Assembly: GCF_016522505.1 (NCBI RefSeq)
Contig: NZ_JAEHOH010000019.1
Coordinates: forward strand, 44,072-108,071
Reading direction: 5' to 3'
DNA: 64,000 nucleotides
DNA from: Leucobacter chromiisoli
GTDB taxonomy: Bacteria > Actinomycetota > Actinomycetes > Actinomycetales > Microbacteriaceae
Positions 33,133 through 41,839 of this stretch are shown piece by piece. Every line of letters starts with the position of its first letter. Position 1 is the first letter of the stretch. The notes below the pieces were generated by a model. It was not told where the DNA came from and ran no database searches. It was given only the letters and a program-made list of their open reading frames with translations. A program made the position numbers and the translations under genes.

Positions 33133-33867
33133 TCACTCGCGACCGGCGGCGACCTCGTCCCGCGCAGCCTCCTGCGGTTCGGGAACGCGTCGCGACATCT
33201 CACGCCGGGCCTCCTTCCTCGCTCGGGCGGCGACGAACACGACCCAGCCGAGCGAGGGCCAGACGACGAGGCGCTCCACCGCACCGCCGTAGCCGTAGGC
33301 CAAGTCCGTGGTGCTGAAGATCACGCCGAGGACCAGGGTGGAGAAACCGAGCATCGCGCCGAGGAGGCGAACTCGTCCGTCGAACTGGAAGGAGCCGAGC
33401 GCGATCGCGAGCGGCCCGCCGAAGAACAGCGGCATGGACACGAGCTGGTGCAGCACGGGAGACGAGTCGAGGGTGATGAAGCCGGTGGCGATGCTTCCCG
33501 CGCCGGCGAGGACCCAGAGGACTCCCGGCAGTCTCGAGAAGCCTCTGGATCGCCGGAGGATGACGGTGAGTGCGATCAGGCACGCGCCCGAGAAGATCAT
33601 CGCCCCGTTCATCGTCCCGGCGAGCCGCGAGCAGGCCTCGACGCCTTTCCGGGGATCGAACTCGGTGGTGCAGTGACCGACGCCGAGCTCGCTGATGGTG
33701 TTGGTGATCCAGTCGTACTCGGGCTTGAACGAGAACGAGGTGAAGAGTTCGGCGGCGATCGTCGAGAGCTGCAGGATCGCGAACACGAGGGCCAGATACC
33801 GCACCCTCCAGAGCGCTCGGAACTCGGGGGAAGAGCGCCGGCGGGGCCGGCGTACGGCGGGGGACAA
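33133..33867 (-). CDS. DUF998-type membrane protein
   Basis: About 244 aa with six hydrophobic segments. Typical DUF998 features: DWITNTISELGVGHCTTEFD after TM1, GTMNGAMIFSGACLIALTVI, FFGGPLAIALGSFQFDGR. Function of the family is unknown. TTG 33867 has GGAG at good spacing; GTG 33873 is two codons upstream and overlaps it. Confidence 0.75.
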   Translation of the reverse strand: MSPAVRRPRRRSSPEFRALWRVRYLALVFAILQLSTIAAELFTSFSFKPEYDWITNTISELGVGHCTTEFDPRKGVEACSRLAGTMNGAMIFSGACLIALTVILRRSRGFSRLPGVLWVLAGAGSIATGFITLDSSPVLHQLVSMPLFFGGPLAIALGSFQFDGRVRLLGAMLGFSTLVLGVIFSTTDLAYGYGGAVERLVVWPSLGWVVFVAARARKEARREMSRRVPEPQEAARDEVAAGRE

Positions 33868-33976
33868 ACACACTCCTAGACGGGGAACAGATGCGCGCGG
33901 CGCACAGGAGGAGAACGCGTCGGCGTCCTCCCTCGGTTCGTGCGGGCTCCGATCCCGGTCCCACGAACGAAGAGAG

Positions 33977-34049
33977 TGGGCCCGGCGGGGCTCGAACCCG
34001 CGACCCGCGGATTAAAAGTCCGATGCTCTGCCAGCTGAGCTACAGGCCC
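33977..34049 (-). tRNA. tRNA-Lys (anticodon UUU)
   Basis: 73 nt on the minus strand. Acceptor arm GGGCCTG pairs with CGGGCCC; D-arm GCTC/GAGC; anticodon loop CTTTTAA (UUU); T-arm GCGGG-TTCGAGC-CCCGC; discriminator A. CCA is not encoded. The first anticodon-stem pair is a mismatch (27 T, 43 C). Confidence 0.95.
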
Positions 34050-34210
34050 GCAACTAATCTAGCGTGTTTTTCTTGGCGGCCGATGCACGTGCCCGGCGGC
34101 GATGAGACGTAGACTCGCCGGGTTCCGGTGGACGAAGCGGCGGGGCGAAGCGCGGGGAGCCGCGACGGTGCCGGAGACTCGCCGGGATCCCGAACAGAGA
34201 GGAGCCGCCG

Positions 34211-34840
34211 ATGCCACGCGACCACCAGCGACCGGTGCTGCTGCCGACCGCGGACTTCGATTGGATCATCGGCTCGGACGAGCCGGGAGCCGCCCACCGC
34301 ATCGCTCAGGAGACCTCCTGGGCGCTGCTCGACCGCGTGCGCAGCGTCGCGGATCCGGCGGTCGTCGAGCGGGTGGTCGGGCTCGCCGCGAACGACGGCA
34401 TCGACGATATCGCCGAGCTGTGGGCGACGGCCGGTCCGCACTCCCTCGCCGGCATGCTGTGGCGCCTCTACCTCCTGCGTCGCGTCGCGGCGGTGGACGC
34501 CGAGGGCACCGCCGACATGTTCCGACGGGGCGCCGAAGCGGCGGTGACGATCGATCCGGTCGTCGCGGGCGCCGCGGAGCCGGTCACCCCCGATTCGATC
34601 GTGGCGCTGTGCGACACGATCCTGAGGGGCGTGTACGCGGGGGATCTCGCCTCGGCGCTCGACCGCGCCGCGAGCTACTGCCGGCTGATGGCGCTCGGCG
34701 CAGCCTCGCTCGCGGACAGCCGCGACGAGCACGACGACGCCCACGCCGCCGAGCTCACGACCCGCGCGCTGCGCTATTCGGCGTTCGCGAACGAGCTGCA
34801 CGCCGGGGCGCGGCGCTGGCGGGAGGGCTCGCTGGACTGA
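34211..34840 (+). CDS. Conserved actinobacterial protein of unknown function
   Basis: 209 aa, soluble and mostly helical: [81 protein letters not shown] recall similar Microbacteriaceae proteins carrying an erroneous RNA-polymerase name; nothing here supports that. GAGAGGAG precedes ATG 34211. The stop codon sits inside the first unit of an 18-bp tandem repeat. Confidence 0.8.
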   Translation: MPRDHQRPVLLPTADFDWIIGSDEPGAAHRIAQETSWALLDRVRSVADPAVVERVVGLAANDGIDDIAELWATAGPHSLAGMLWRLYLLRRVAAVDAEGTADMFRRGAEAAVTIDPVVAGAAEPVTPDSIVALCDTILRGVYAGDLASALDRAASYCRLMALGAASLADSRDEHDDAHAAELTTRALRYSAFANELHAGARRWREGSLD

Positions 34841-34959
34841 ACCCGGCCCCTGGCCTGAACCCCGCCCCAGGATTGAACCCGTCCCCAGGACTGAACCCGG
34901 CCGGTGGATTGAACCCGGCCCCTGGACTGAACCCCGCCCCAGGATTGAACCCGCCCCAG
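34834..34959. repeat. 18-bp tandem repeat, 7 units, starting on the stop codon of the upstream gene
   Basis: Seven consecutive 18-bp units, consensus GGAYTGAACCCSGCCCCW, starting at 34834, 34852, 34870, 34888, 34906, 34924 and 34942. Unit 1 contains the last codons and TGA stop of the 209-aa gene, and each unit repeats the TGA. The period is six codons, so in another frame it reads as GLNPAP repeats. Confidence 0.9.
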
Positions 34960-35009
34960 CTCGACAGCAGATGCTCAAAACTCGGCGTTTCAGGACATCT
35001 ACTGTCGAG
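34960..35009. repeat. 50-bp imperfect-palindrome element, copy A
   Basis: CTCGACAGCAGATG at the left end pairs with CATCTACTGTCGAG at the right end (13 of 14) around a 22-nt loop. A second element of identical length and closely related sequence lies at 54650-54699. It begins exactly where the 18-bp tandem array ends. Confidence 0.75.
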
Positions 35010-35096
35010 CGCAGAGCGCAGAGCGCAAAGCGCAGGTGGAGGGGCCTGCGTTACACTTGAACCGCCGGGCCGCAGTAACCCCGGGCTCCAATTTTC

Positions 35097-35146
35097 GCCG
35101 CTTCGAGCGGCCTTCCGCCGAGAGGCGTTCTGCGGTCCGGTTTTTT
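35097..35146 (+). terminator. Hairpins followed by T6
   Basis: GCCGC-TTCGA-GCGGC (35097-35111), then CGCC-GAGA-GGCG (35116-35127), then TTTTTT (35141-35146). This is a plus-strand intrinsic-terminator pattern, unusual in this GC-rich window for its T tract. A -10-like TACACT at 35052-35057 could make this the end of a small transcript. Confidence 0.55.
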
Positions 35147-35172
35147 CATGCCCGAAGGCGGCACCGGTGCCC

Positions 35173-35224
35173 GCACCCGCTGCGGCGGCACCGCACCCGC
35201 TGCGCCGGCACCGCACCCGCCGCG
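35173..35224. repeat. 20-bp GC-rich tandem repeat, 2.6 units
   Basis: Units at 35173, 35193 and a partial unit at 35213 with consensus GCACCCGCTGCGSCGGCACC. It ends 2 nt before the pstB stop codon. Confidence 0.7.
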
Positions 35225-35225
35225 T

Positions 35226-36005
35226 CTACCCGAAGCGACCCGACACGTAGTCCTCGGTCGCCTGCACGGAGGGCGTCGAGAAGATCTTCTTGGTGTCGTC
35301 GAACTCGATGAGCCTGCCCGGCTTGCCGGTTCCGGCGATGTTGAAGAACGCCGTGCGATCCGACACCCGCGACGCCTGCTGCATGTTGTGGGTCACGATG
35401 ACGATCGTGTACTCCTTCTTCAGCTCGTCGATCAGATCCTCGATGGCGAGCGTCGAGATGGGATCGAGGGCCGAGCACGGCTCGTCCATGAGCAGCACCT
35501 CGGGGGAGACCGCGATCGCCCGGGCGATGCAGAGGCGCTGCTGCTGCCCGCCCGAGAGGCCCGAGCCCGGCTTGTCGAGGCGATCCTTGACCTCGTTCCA
35601 CAGGTTCGCGCCCTGCAGGGAGCGCTCGACCAGGGCGTCGGCGTCCTCCTTGGAGATGGACCGGCTGTTGAGGCGCACCCCCGCCAGCACGTTCTCGCGG
35701 ATCGACATGGTCGGGAACGGGTTCGGGCGCTGGAACACCATGCCGACCTGACGGCGCACCAGCACCGGATCCACGCCGGGCCCGTAGAGGTCCTCGCCGT
35801 CGAGCAGCACGGACCCCTCGACCCGGGCCCCCGGGATCACCTCGTGCATGCGGTTGAGCGTGCGCAGGAACGTCGACTTGCCGCAGCCGGAGGGGCCGAT
35901 GAAGGCCGTCACGCTGCGGGGCTCGATGTTCATCGAGACGCCCTCGACCGCGAGGAACTTCGAGTAGTAGACGTTGAGGTCGGAGACCTCGATGCGCTTC
36001 GACAT
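35226..36005 (-). CDS. pstB: Phosphate ABC transporter ATP-binding protein
   Basis: 259 aa ATPase of the high-affinity phosphate importer. Walker [20 protein letters not shown]-loop [10 protein letters not shown], signature [14 protein letters not shown], Walker [15 protein letters not shown], switch His in [22 protein letters not shown] is the PstB-specific stretch. Last gene of the minus-strand pstSCAB operon. Confidence 0.97.
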   Translation of the reverse strand: MSKRIEVSDLNVYYSKFLAVEGVSMNIEPRSVTAFIGPSGCGKSTFLRTLNRMHEVIPGARVEGSVLLDGEDLYGPGVDPVLVRRQVGMVFQRPNPFPTMSIRENVLAGVRLNSRSISKEDADALVERSLQGANLWNEVKDRLDKPGSGLSGGQQQRLCIARAIAVSPEVLLMDEPCSALDPISTLAIEDLIDELKKEYTIVIVTHNMQQASRVSDRTAFFNIAGTGKPGRLIEFDDTKKIFSTPSVQATEDYVSGRFG

Positions 36006-36084
36006 TGCGGTGGTTTCCTTCGGGGTTCGGGATCGGCCGGGGCCGGGATGACTCGGGAGCGGCGAACAGCTCGGGGGAGCGGGG

Positions 36085-37257
36085 CTAGCGTCCCGTCTTC
36101 GGCGCGAAGAACTTCGCGACCAGGCGGGCGATGAGATTCAGCAGCATGACGATCAGGATGAGCACGAGCGCAGCGGCCCAGGCCCGCTCGAGGAACGCGA
36201 AGGCCGGGTTGCCCTGGTTCGCGAACTGCGTGTAGACGTACACCGGGAGCGACTGCATGCGGTCGCTGAAGAGGTCGTAGTTCATGTTGGCGGTGAAGCC
36301 CGCCGTGATGAGCAGGGGCGCGGTCTCGCCGATGACCCGGGCGATGGCGAGCATGACGCCGGTGGTGATGCCGGCGATCGACGTGGGCAGCACGACCTTG
36401 AGGATCGTGCGCCACTTCGAGACGCCGAGCGCGTAGGAGGCCTCCCGCAGCTCGTTCGGCACGAGTCGCAGCATCTCCTCGCTCGACCGCACCACCACGG
36501 GGATCATGAGCACCGACAGCGCCACCGCGCCGATGATGCCCATGCGCACCCCCGGGCCGAGGAAGAGCGCGAACAGGGCGTAGGCGAAGAGGCCCGCGAC
36601 GATCGAGGGGATGCCCGTCATCACGTCGACGAGGAAGGTGATGATCTTCGCGAGGCGGCCTCGGCCGTACTCGACGAGGTAGATCGAGGTCATGAGCCCC
36701 AGCGGCACCGAGATGATGGCCGCCGCGAGGGTGATGAGCAGGGTGCCCATCATCGCGTGCAGCGCTCCGCCGCCCTCGCCGGTGATGTTGCGCATCGACG
36801 AGTTGAAGAACTCGGCGTCGAAGCGGGCGACGCCGTTGCCGATCACGGTGATCGCGAGCGACACGAGCGGCACCATCGCGAGCAGGAACGCGCACGTGAC
36901 GAGCCCCGTCACGAAGCGGTCGACCGCCTGGCGCCGGCCCTCCACCGCCGCGGAGAGGCCGGTCGAGACGGCGAGGTAGAGCAGGGCCCCGACGACGGCC
37001 GCGCCGACCAGCGAGAACCCCGATCCCTCGGCGGCGGCGAGCAGCCCGAAGAGCGCGAAGGAGGCGGCGAGGCTCGCTGCGAGCACGACCCAGGCGGTTC
37101 TGCGGGGCAGTCGGTTGCCGGCGAGCGTGGAGCCCTGGGCGACCGGGCGGACGGCGATGGTCACGGGCGTGCCCTTCTGTTCGATGCGGCGATCTGTGCG
37201 GGGTTCGGTGCGGGGATCGGAGGAGCGGCCCTCGTCGCGGGTGCGGAGATCGGTCAT
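36085..37257 (-). CDS. pstA: Phosphate ABC transporter permease PstA
   Basis: 390 aa. The N-terminal ~110 residues contain extra hydrophobic segments and an Arg/Asp-rich leader; the permease core has [40 protein letters not shown], and the EAA-like [20 protein letters not shown]. It starts one base after the pstC stop, so translation is coupled. Confidence 0.95.
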   Translation of the reverse strand: MTDLRTRDEGRSSDPRTEPRTDRRIEQKGTPVTIAVRPVAQGSTLAGNRLPRRTAWVVLAASLAASFALFGLLAAAEGSGFSLVGAAVVGALLYLAVSTGLSAAVEGRRQAVDRFVTGLVTCAFLLAMVPLVSLAITVIGNGVARFDAEFFNSSMRNITGEGGGALHAMMGTLLITLAAAIISVPLGLMTSIYLVEYGRGRLAKIITFLVDVMTGIPSIVAGLFAYALFALFLGPGVRMGIIGAVALSVLMIPVVVRSSEEMLRLVPNELREASYALGVSKWRTILKVVLPTSIAGITTGVMLAIARVIGETAPLLITAGFTANMNYDLFSDRMQSLPVYVYTQFANQGNPAFAFLERAWAAALVLILIVMLLNLIARLVAKFFAPKTGR

Positions 37258-37258
37258 C

Positions 37259-38200
37259 TCAGTTCGCCCCCGAGAACTCGGCCCGGCGGCTCACGATCCA
37301 CCTCGCGACGGCGTTGACGAGGAAGGTGACGATGAAGAGGATGAGGCCGGTCGCGATGAGCACGTTGACGTTCTCCCCGTACGCCTCGGGGAAGGTGAGC
37401 GCGATGTTGGCGGCGATCGTCGAGGGGTTCTCCGAGGTGAGCAGCCGCAGGCTGACGACGCCCGTGGCCGAGAGCACCATGGCGACGGCCATCGTCTCGC
37501 CGAGGGCCCGCCCGAGGCCGAGCATCGCGGCCGAGACGATCCCGGCCCTCCCGAAGGGGAGCACCGCGAGCCGGATCATCTCCCAGCGGGTCGCGCCGAG
37601 GGCGAGCGCGGCCTCCTCGTGCAGCACGGGGGCCTGCAGGAACACCTCGCGGCAGATGGCCGTCATGATGGGCAGGATCATCACGGCGAGCACGATCGCG
37701 GCGGTCAGGATCGTGCGCCCGGTGCCGGTGACGACGCCCCCGAAGAGCGGGATCCAGCCGAGGTGGTCGTTCAGCCAGACGTAGACGGGCTGCACCGCGG
37801 GGGCGAGCACTCCGATGCCCCACAGGCCGAAGACCACGCTGGGCACCGCGGCGAGCAGGTCGACGACGTAGCCGAGCACCTGGGCGAGCTGCCGGGGGGC
37901 GTAGTGCGAGATGAACAGGGCGATCCCGATGGCGAGCGGAAGCGCGATGAGGAGCGCCAGGATCGCCGCCCAGACCGTGCCGAAGACGAGGGGGCCCACG
38001 TACGACCAGAAGTCCGTGGTGAGCAGCGACGCCGTTTCCCCGGTGGCGAAGAACGCGGGCACGCTCTGCGCGATGAGGAAGATCGCGACGGCCGCGAGGG
38101 TCACGAGGATCATGCTGCCCGCGAAGAGGGCGGAGCGGGAGAACACGCGGTCGCCCAGGCTCAGGATCGGCTTGGGGGTCGTCGTGGCGGAGGCGGTCAC
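37259..38200 (-). CDS. pstC: Phosphate ABC transporter permease PstC
   Basis: 313 aa, six core helices: PLVFGTVWAAILALLIALPL, ISHYAPRQLAQVLGYVVDLL, AAVPSVVFGLWGIGVLAP, EAA-like VLHEEAALALGATRWEMIRL. Between pstS and pstA on the same strand. Confidence 0.96.
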   Translation of the reverse strand: MTASATTTPKPILSLGDRVFSRSALFAGSMILVTLAAVAIFLIAQSVPAFFATGETASLLTTDFWSYVGPLVFGTVWAAILALLIALPLAIGIALFISHYAPRQLAQVLGYVVDLLAAVPSVVFGLWGIGVLAPAVQPVYVWLNDHLGWIPLFGGVVTGTGRTILTAAIVLAVMILPIMTAICREVFLQAPVLHEEAALALGATRWEMIRLAVLPFGRAGIVSAAMLGLGRALGETMAVAMVLSATGVVSLRLLTSENPSTIAANIALTFPEAYGENVNVLIATGLILFIVTFLVNAVARWIVSRRAEFSGAN

Positions 38201-38303
38201 GGCGTGCGGCTCCTTCTGGTCTTCTGGTCGTGTCCCCGGCGCGGGTCCGGCTGGTGATGCTTCCCGGGCCGCCGAGGGAGCGCCTCGGCGGCCCGGGGGA
38301 GCG

Positions 38304-39401
38304 CTACTGGATCGCGTCGATCGCGGTCTGCACGCGGGTGCGCAGATCCTCGGAGATCGGGGCGCTGCCGGCGGCCTCGGAGGCGGTGCTCTGCCCCTCC
38401 TCGCTCACGATGTAGCTGAAGTACTCCTTGACGAGCTCGGCGTTCGCCGCGTCCTCGTACTGCTCGCAGCCGACGAGGTAGCTCACCAGCACGATGGGGT
38501 AGACGCCCTCGGCACTCGTGGTGCGATCGATGGTCACGGCCAGGTCGTGGTCTCCGCGGCCCTCCTCGAGGGGCGAGGCGTCGACGATGGCGGCGGCCGC
38601 CTCGGGGGAGTACGCGACGTACTCCTCGCCGACCTTGATCTCGACGGTGGAGAGGTCGCCCGCGCGCGAGGCGTCGGCGTAGCCGATGGTGCCCACGCCG
38701 TTCGCGACCGCCTCGACGACGCCCGAGGTGCCCTGGGCCGCCTCGCCGCCGAACTCGGTCGGCCACTCCTCGATGGCGCCGACGGTCCAGTCCTCCGCGG
38801 CCGCCGCGGCGAGGTAGTCGGTGAAGTTCTCGGTGGTGCCCGACTTGTCGGAGCGGTGCACGGCGACGATGTTCTGATCCGGCAGCGAGGCGCCCTCGTT
38901 CTGACCGGCGATGGCGGGGTCGTTCCACTTGGTGATCTCGCCCGAGAAGATCTTCGCGACGGTCGAGGCGTCGAGCTTCAGCGAGTCGACGCCCTCGACG
39001 TTGAAGACGAGGGCGATCGGCGAGATGTAGGCGGGGAACTCGACGATCCCGCTGTCGGCCGCGCAGGCGTCGAACGGGCCGGCCTCGATCTCCTCGGCCT
39101 TGAACGCGCGGTCGGAGCCGGCGAACGCGCTCGCGCCCTGCTGGAAGGTCTCGCGGCCCGCGCCGGAGCCCGTGGGGTCGTAGTTCACGGTGACGTCGGC
39201 GTGGTTCGTCTGGAAGCCCGCGACCCACGCCTCCTGGGCCGAGCCCTGTGACGATGCGCCCGCGCCGATCAGCTCGCCGGAGAGCGACGAGTCCGCGCCG
39301 CCGTCGCCGCCGGCGCCCTGCTCGTTCGCCGCGCAGGAGGTGAGCGCGAGTACGGCGATGCCGCCGATCGCGGCGGTCTTGATCACTGGTGAGAACTTCA
39401 C
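38304..39401 (-). CDS. pstS: Phosphate-binding lipoprotein PstS
   Basis: 365 aa periplasm-side lipoprotein: signal peptide with lipobox LALTSC (C23), then a Gly/Asp-rich linker and the binding core GAGASSQGSAQEAWVAGFQT, YDPTGSGAGRETFQQG, FAGSDRAF, VHRSDKSGTTENFTDYL. First gene of the operon, downstream of PHO-box-like direct repeats. Confidence 0.96.
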   Translation of the reverse strand: MKFSPVIKTAAIGGIAVLALTSCAANEQGAGGDGGADSSLSGELIGAGASSQGSAQEAWVAGFQTNHADVTVNYDPTGSGAGRETFQQGASAFAGSDRAFKAEEIEAGPFDACAADSGIVEFPAYISPIALVFNVEGVDSLKLDASTVAKIFSGEITKWNDPAIAGQNEGASLPDQNIVAVHRSDKSGTTENFTDYLAAAAAEDWTVGAIEEWPTEFGGEAAQGTSGVVEAVANGVGTIGYADASRAGDLSTVEIKVGEEYVAYSPEAAAAIVDASPLEEGRGDHDLAVTIDRTTSAEGVYPIVLVSYLVGCEQYEDAANAELVKEYFSYIVSEEGQSTASEAAGSAPISEDLRTRVQTAIDAIQ

Positions 39402-39515
39402 GTGAGGTTCCTATCCGTTCTGGTTGCGATGTGCGTCGCGCCCCGCCCTCGGCTCGTGCCGCTGGGAAGCGCTCCGGTCACCACGCTAAGCAGCCGATGT
39501 GACCAGTGTCAGGCG

Positions 39516-39537
39516 GCAGGGTGAACGCGAGGTGAAC
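39516..39537 (-). promoter_or_regulatory. PHO-box-like direct repeats upstream of pstS
   Basis: On the minus strand GTTCACCTCGC is followed directly by GTTCACCCTGC, two 11-nt direct repeat units of the PHO-box form bound by PhoP/RegX3-type regulators. They lie about 115-135 bp before the pstS start. A further single GTTCACCC occurs on the plus strand at 39553, toward capA. Confidence 0.75.
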
Positions 39538-39636
39538 TGATGGGGGCGCCGTGTTCACCCGCGCTTCGCCATTCGGCGCACCCGAGGCTGGCGTCGCGAA
39601 CGCGGAGGGCGAGCCGGTGGCCTAGCATGGGGGATT

Positions 39637-40875
39637 GTGAGAGCGATGAGGCTTGGTGCCGGGGGAATTGCAGGAATCGCGTGCGCGGTGGTCGTGGGGG
39701 CGCTCGTCGGGTGCGCGCCCGAGCCGGTGCCCGAACCCGAGCCCGCCGTCGAGGAGACCACCCCGCCCCCCACTCCGGAGCCGGATCCCGAACCGAGTCC
39801 CGGAGCCGGCCCCGCCTGCCCGACCGACCACTGCGTGAGCGTGGCGTTCGGCGGCGATCTGCTGTTCCACGAGGGGCTGTGGTCGCCGTTCGCGATCCCG
39901 ACGAGCGAGGCCGGCAAGAACTTCGACTTCGCTCCCCTGTTCGAGGGCGCGAAGCCCTACCTCGACCGGAGCGATCTCGCGATCTGCCAGATGGAGACGC
40001 CGCTCGCGGCTCCCGGCGGTCCCTATCTCGGCTACCCGAACTTCAGCACTCCGCCCGAGGTCGCCGACGCTGCGAAGGCGATCGGCTTCGACGTCTGCAC
40101 CACGGCTTCGAACCACAGCGTCGACATGGGGCACGAGGGCCTCGTGCGCACGCTCGACACGCTCGACGAGGTGGGCATCGCCCACACCGGCACCTACCGT
40201 GCGGAGGGCGAGCGCGACGTGCCGCTCATCGTCGAGGCGAACGGCGCGAAGGTCGCCATCATCACCTCCACGTTCTCGGTCAACGGCAACTACAACGAGT
40301 TCGACTGGCAGGTCGACTACCGGGACGAGGAGCCCCGCGTGGATCCGGAGCGGGCCATCGCCAAGGCGACGAAGGCCCGCGAGATGGGCGCCGATCTGGT
40401 GATCGGCGTGCAGCACATCGGCGAGGAGTACTGGAGCGAGCCGACCGGGGGCCAGATCGAGCTCGCGCACCAGCTGCACGACAGCGGGCAGTTCGACTTC
40501 GTCTACCAGCACCATGCGCACTCGATCCAGCCCTTCGAGCACTACGACGGCAGGTGGATCCTCTACGGCACGGGCAACTTCATCAGCGAGTCCGCCCCGC
40601 CCGCGCAGCGGGTGAACAACGAGTTCCTGCTCTCGCGCATCCAGTTCGCCGAGCAGCCCGACGGGTCGTGGACCACGAACGACCTCGCGTGGACGGCCGC
40701 GACGAACCAGCAGAACGGCGGCTACAAGTGGTGCTCCGTGGCGTCGGACGCCCCGCAGGGGGTCTGCCAGACGCCGGAGTTCGACGCCGACGTGCGCGAG
40801 CGAACCCGGGCCACCGTCGACTCGATGGGCGCGGCGCAGGCCGGGGCCAGGGAGTGGCTGATCACCCAGGAGTAG
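39637..40875 (+). CDS. CapA-family (poly-gamma-glutamate-type) lipoprotein
   Basis: 412 aa. Lipobox GALVGC (C26), a Pro/Glu-rich linker, then a CapA metallophosphatase-like domain: SVAFGGDLLFHEGL, DLAICQMETPLA, TTASNHSVDMGHEGL, VIGVQHIGEEY, YQHHAHSIQPFEHYDGRWIL, GTGNFISE. Proteins of this family are tied to capsule or cell-wall phosphate chemistry. GTG 39637 (TAGCAT 8 nt upstream) or ATG 39646 is the start. Divergent from pstS and near PHO-box repeats. Confidence 0.88.
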   Translation: MRAMRLGAGGIAGIACAVVVGALVGCAPEPVPEPEPAVEETTPPPTPEPDPEPSPGAGPACPTDHCVSVAFGGDLLFHEGLWSPFAIPTSEAGKNFDFAPLFEGAKPYLDRSDLAICQMETPLAAPGGPYLGYPNFSTPPEVADAAKAIGFDVCTTASNHSVDMGHEGLVRTLDTLDEVGIAHTGTYRAEGERDVPLIVEANGAKVAIITSTFSVNGNYNEFDWQVDYRDEEPRVDPERAIAKATKAREMGADLVIGVQHIGEEYWSEPTGGQIELAHQLHDSGQFDFVYQHHAHSIQPFEHYDGRWILYGTGNFISESAPPAQRVNNEFLLSRIQFAEQPDGSWTTNDLAWTAATNQQNGGYKWCSVASDAPQGVCQTPEFDADVRERTRATVDSMGAAQAGAREWLITQE

Positions 40876-40888
40876 CGACGGCGGCCTC

Positions 40889-41839
40889 TCAGTGCTTGAC
40901 GGGGTACACCTCGACGCCGAGGATGCCGGCTCCCGGCCGCCTGCGAGAGAAATGGAACACCGAGAAGCCGGCGGTGGGCAGCACGGTCGCCTCCTGCAGG
41001 TAGTCGCCCGGCACGCTGCCGGTGGCAAGCACGAGTTCCCGGCCGAGGTCGGGCAGCACGGGGCGGTGGCTGCACAGCACGGCGCTGCGCCCCTTGGTGA
41101 CGAGCTTGCCGATGAAGCGGCGCAGCTCCGTGAGATCGCCGGCGTCCCAGTCGTCCTGGCTCAGGCACGCCTTCTCGCGCACCTTCTTCCCGAGGAAGGC
41201 CGACAGCGGCGCGACGGTGCCGAGGCAGCGCCGGGCGGTCGAGGAGTAGATGCGCCTCGGGCCGAAGGCGGCGAGCATCGGCACGATCGTCTCCGCCTGC
41301 TCCTCGCCGCCGCGGGTGAGCTCGCGGAGGTGATCGGCCGGCGGGCCGCTGCCGCGGGGCTCGGCCTTGGCGTGGCGCAGCAGCGTGAGGGAGAAGGTCT
41401 CCAGCAGCTCGTGCTCGGCGAGGTGCAGGAACACGTCGAAGAGCTCCCGGTCGGCCCGGTAGCTCAGCCGCTTCCTGACGTCGCCGAGGGGCACCCACTC
41501 GAGCGCCTGTATCTCGCCGTTGGGCGTGAAGGTCGAGGCGAGCGCCATCTCGGGCGTCACCTCCGCCGCCCAGTACTGCACGGTCTTCCGGCCGCCGCCG
41601 CCGAGCTCGTAGTGGATGGTGCCGAGGTGCAGCCCCAGCGCGACCGACAGCCCCGTCTCCTCCCGGGTCTCGCGGACGGCGGCCTGCGGCATGCTCTCGC
41701 CCGGATCCAGCTTCCCCTTCGGGAAGGAGACGTCGCGCTGCCGCGTGCGGTGGATGAGCAGCACCATCGTCTGCTCGCCGTGCTCGGTCGGCACCTTCCG
41801 CCAGCAGATCGTGCCGGCGGCGAAGATCTCCCTGCTCAA
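40889..41839 (-). CDS. NUDIX hydrolase with C-terminal histidine-phosphatase domain (MutT1-like)
   Basis: 316 aa. NUDIX box GKLDPGESMPQAAVRETREE followed by TGL (about 41-63), then a SixA-like phosphoglycerate-mutase fold: LTLLRHAKAEP, IYSSTARRCLGTVAPL, VLCSHRPVLPDL. The architecture matches mycobacterial MutT1, which degrades 8-oxo-dGTP and diadenosine polyphosphates. TTG 41839 overlaps the ppk stop (TTGA), so it is coupled to ppk. Confidence 0.92.
   Translation of the reverse strand: MSREIFAAGTICWRKVPTEHGEQTMVLLIHRTRQRDVSFPKGKLDPGESMPQAAVRETREETGLSVALGLHLGTIHYELGGGGRKTVQYWAAEVTPEMALASTFTPNGEIQALEWVPLGDVRKRLSYRADRELFDVFLHLAEHELLETFSLTLLRHAKAEPRGSGPPADHLRELTRGGEEQAETIVPMLAAFGPRRIYSSTARRCLGTVAPLSAFLGKKVREKACLSQDDWDAGDLTELRRFIGKLVTKGRSAVLCSHRPVLPDLGRELVLATGSVPGDYLQEATVLPTAGFSVFHFSRRRPGAGILGVEVYPVKH

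Noticed and set aside
34834..35224. Closely spaced short repeats that might suggest a CRISPR array
   Set aside because: Units are directly adjacent with no spacers, only 18-20 bp, and no cas gene is present.
34102..35250. 382-codon plus frame with GLNPAP repeats
   Set aside because: It is out of frame with the supported 209-aa gene and its repeats are the translation of a non-coding tandem array.
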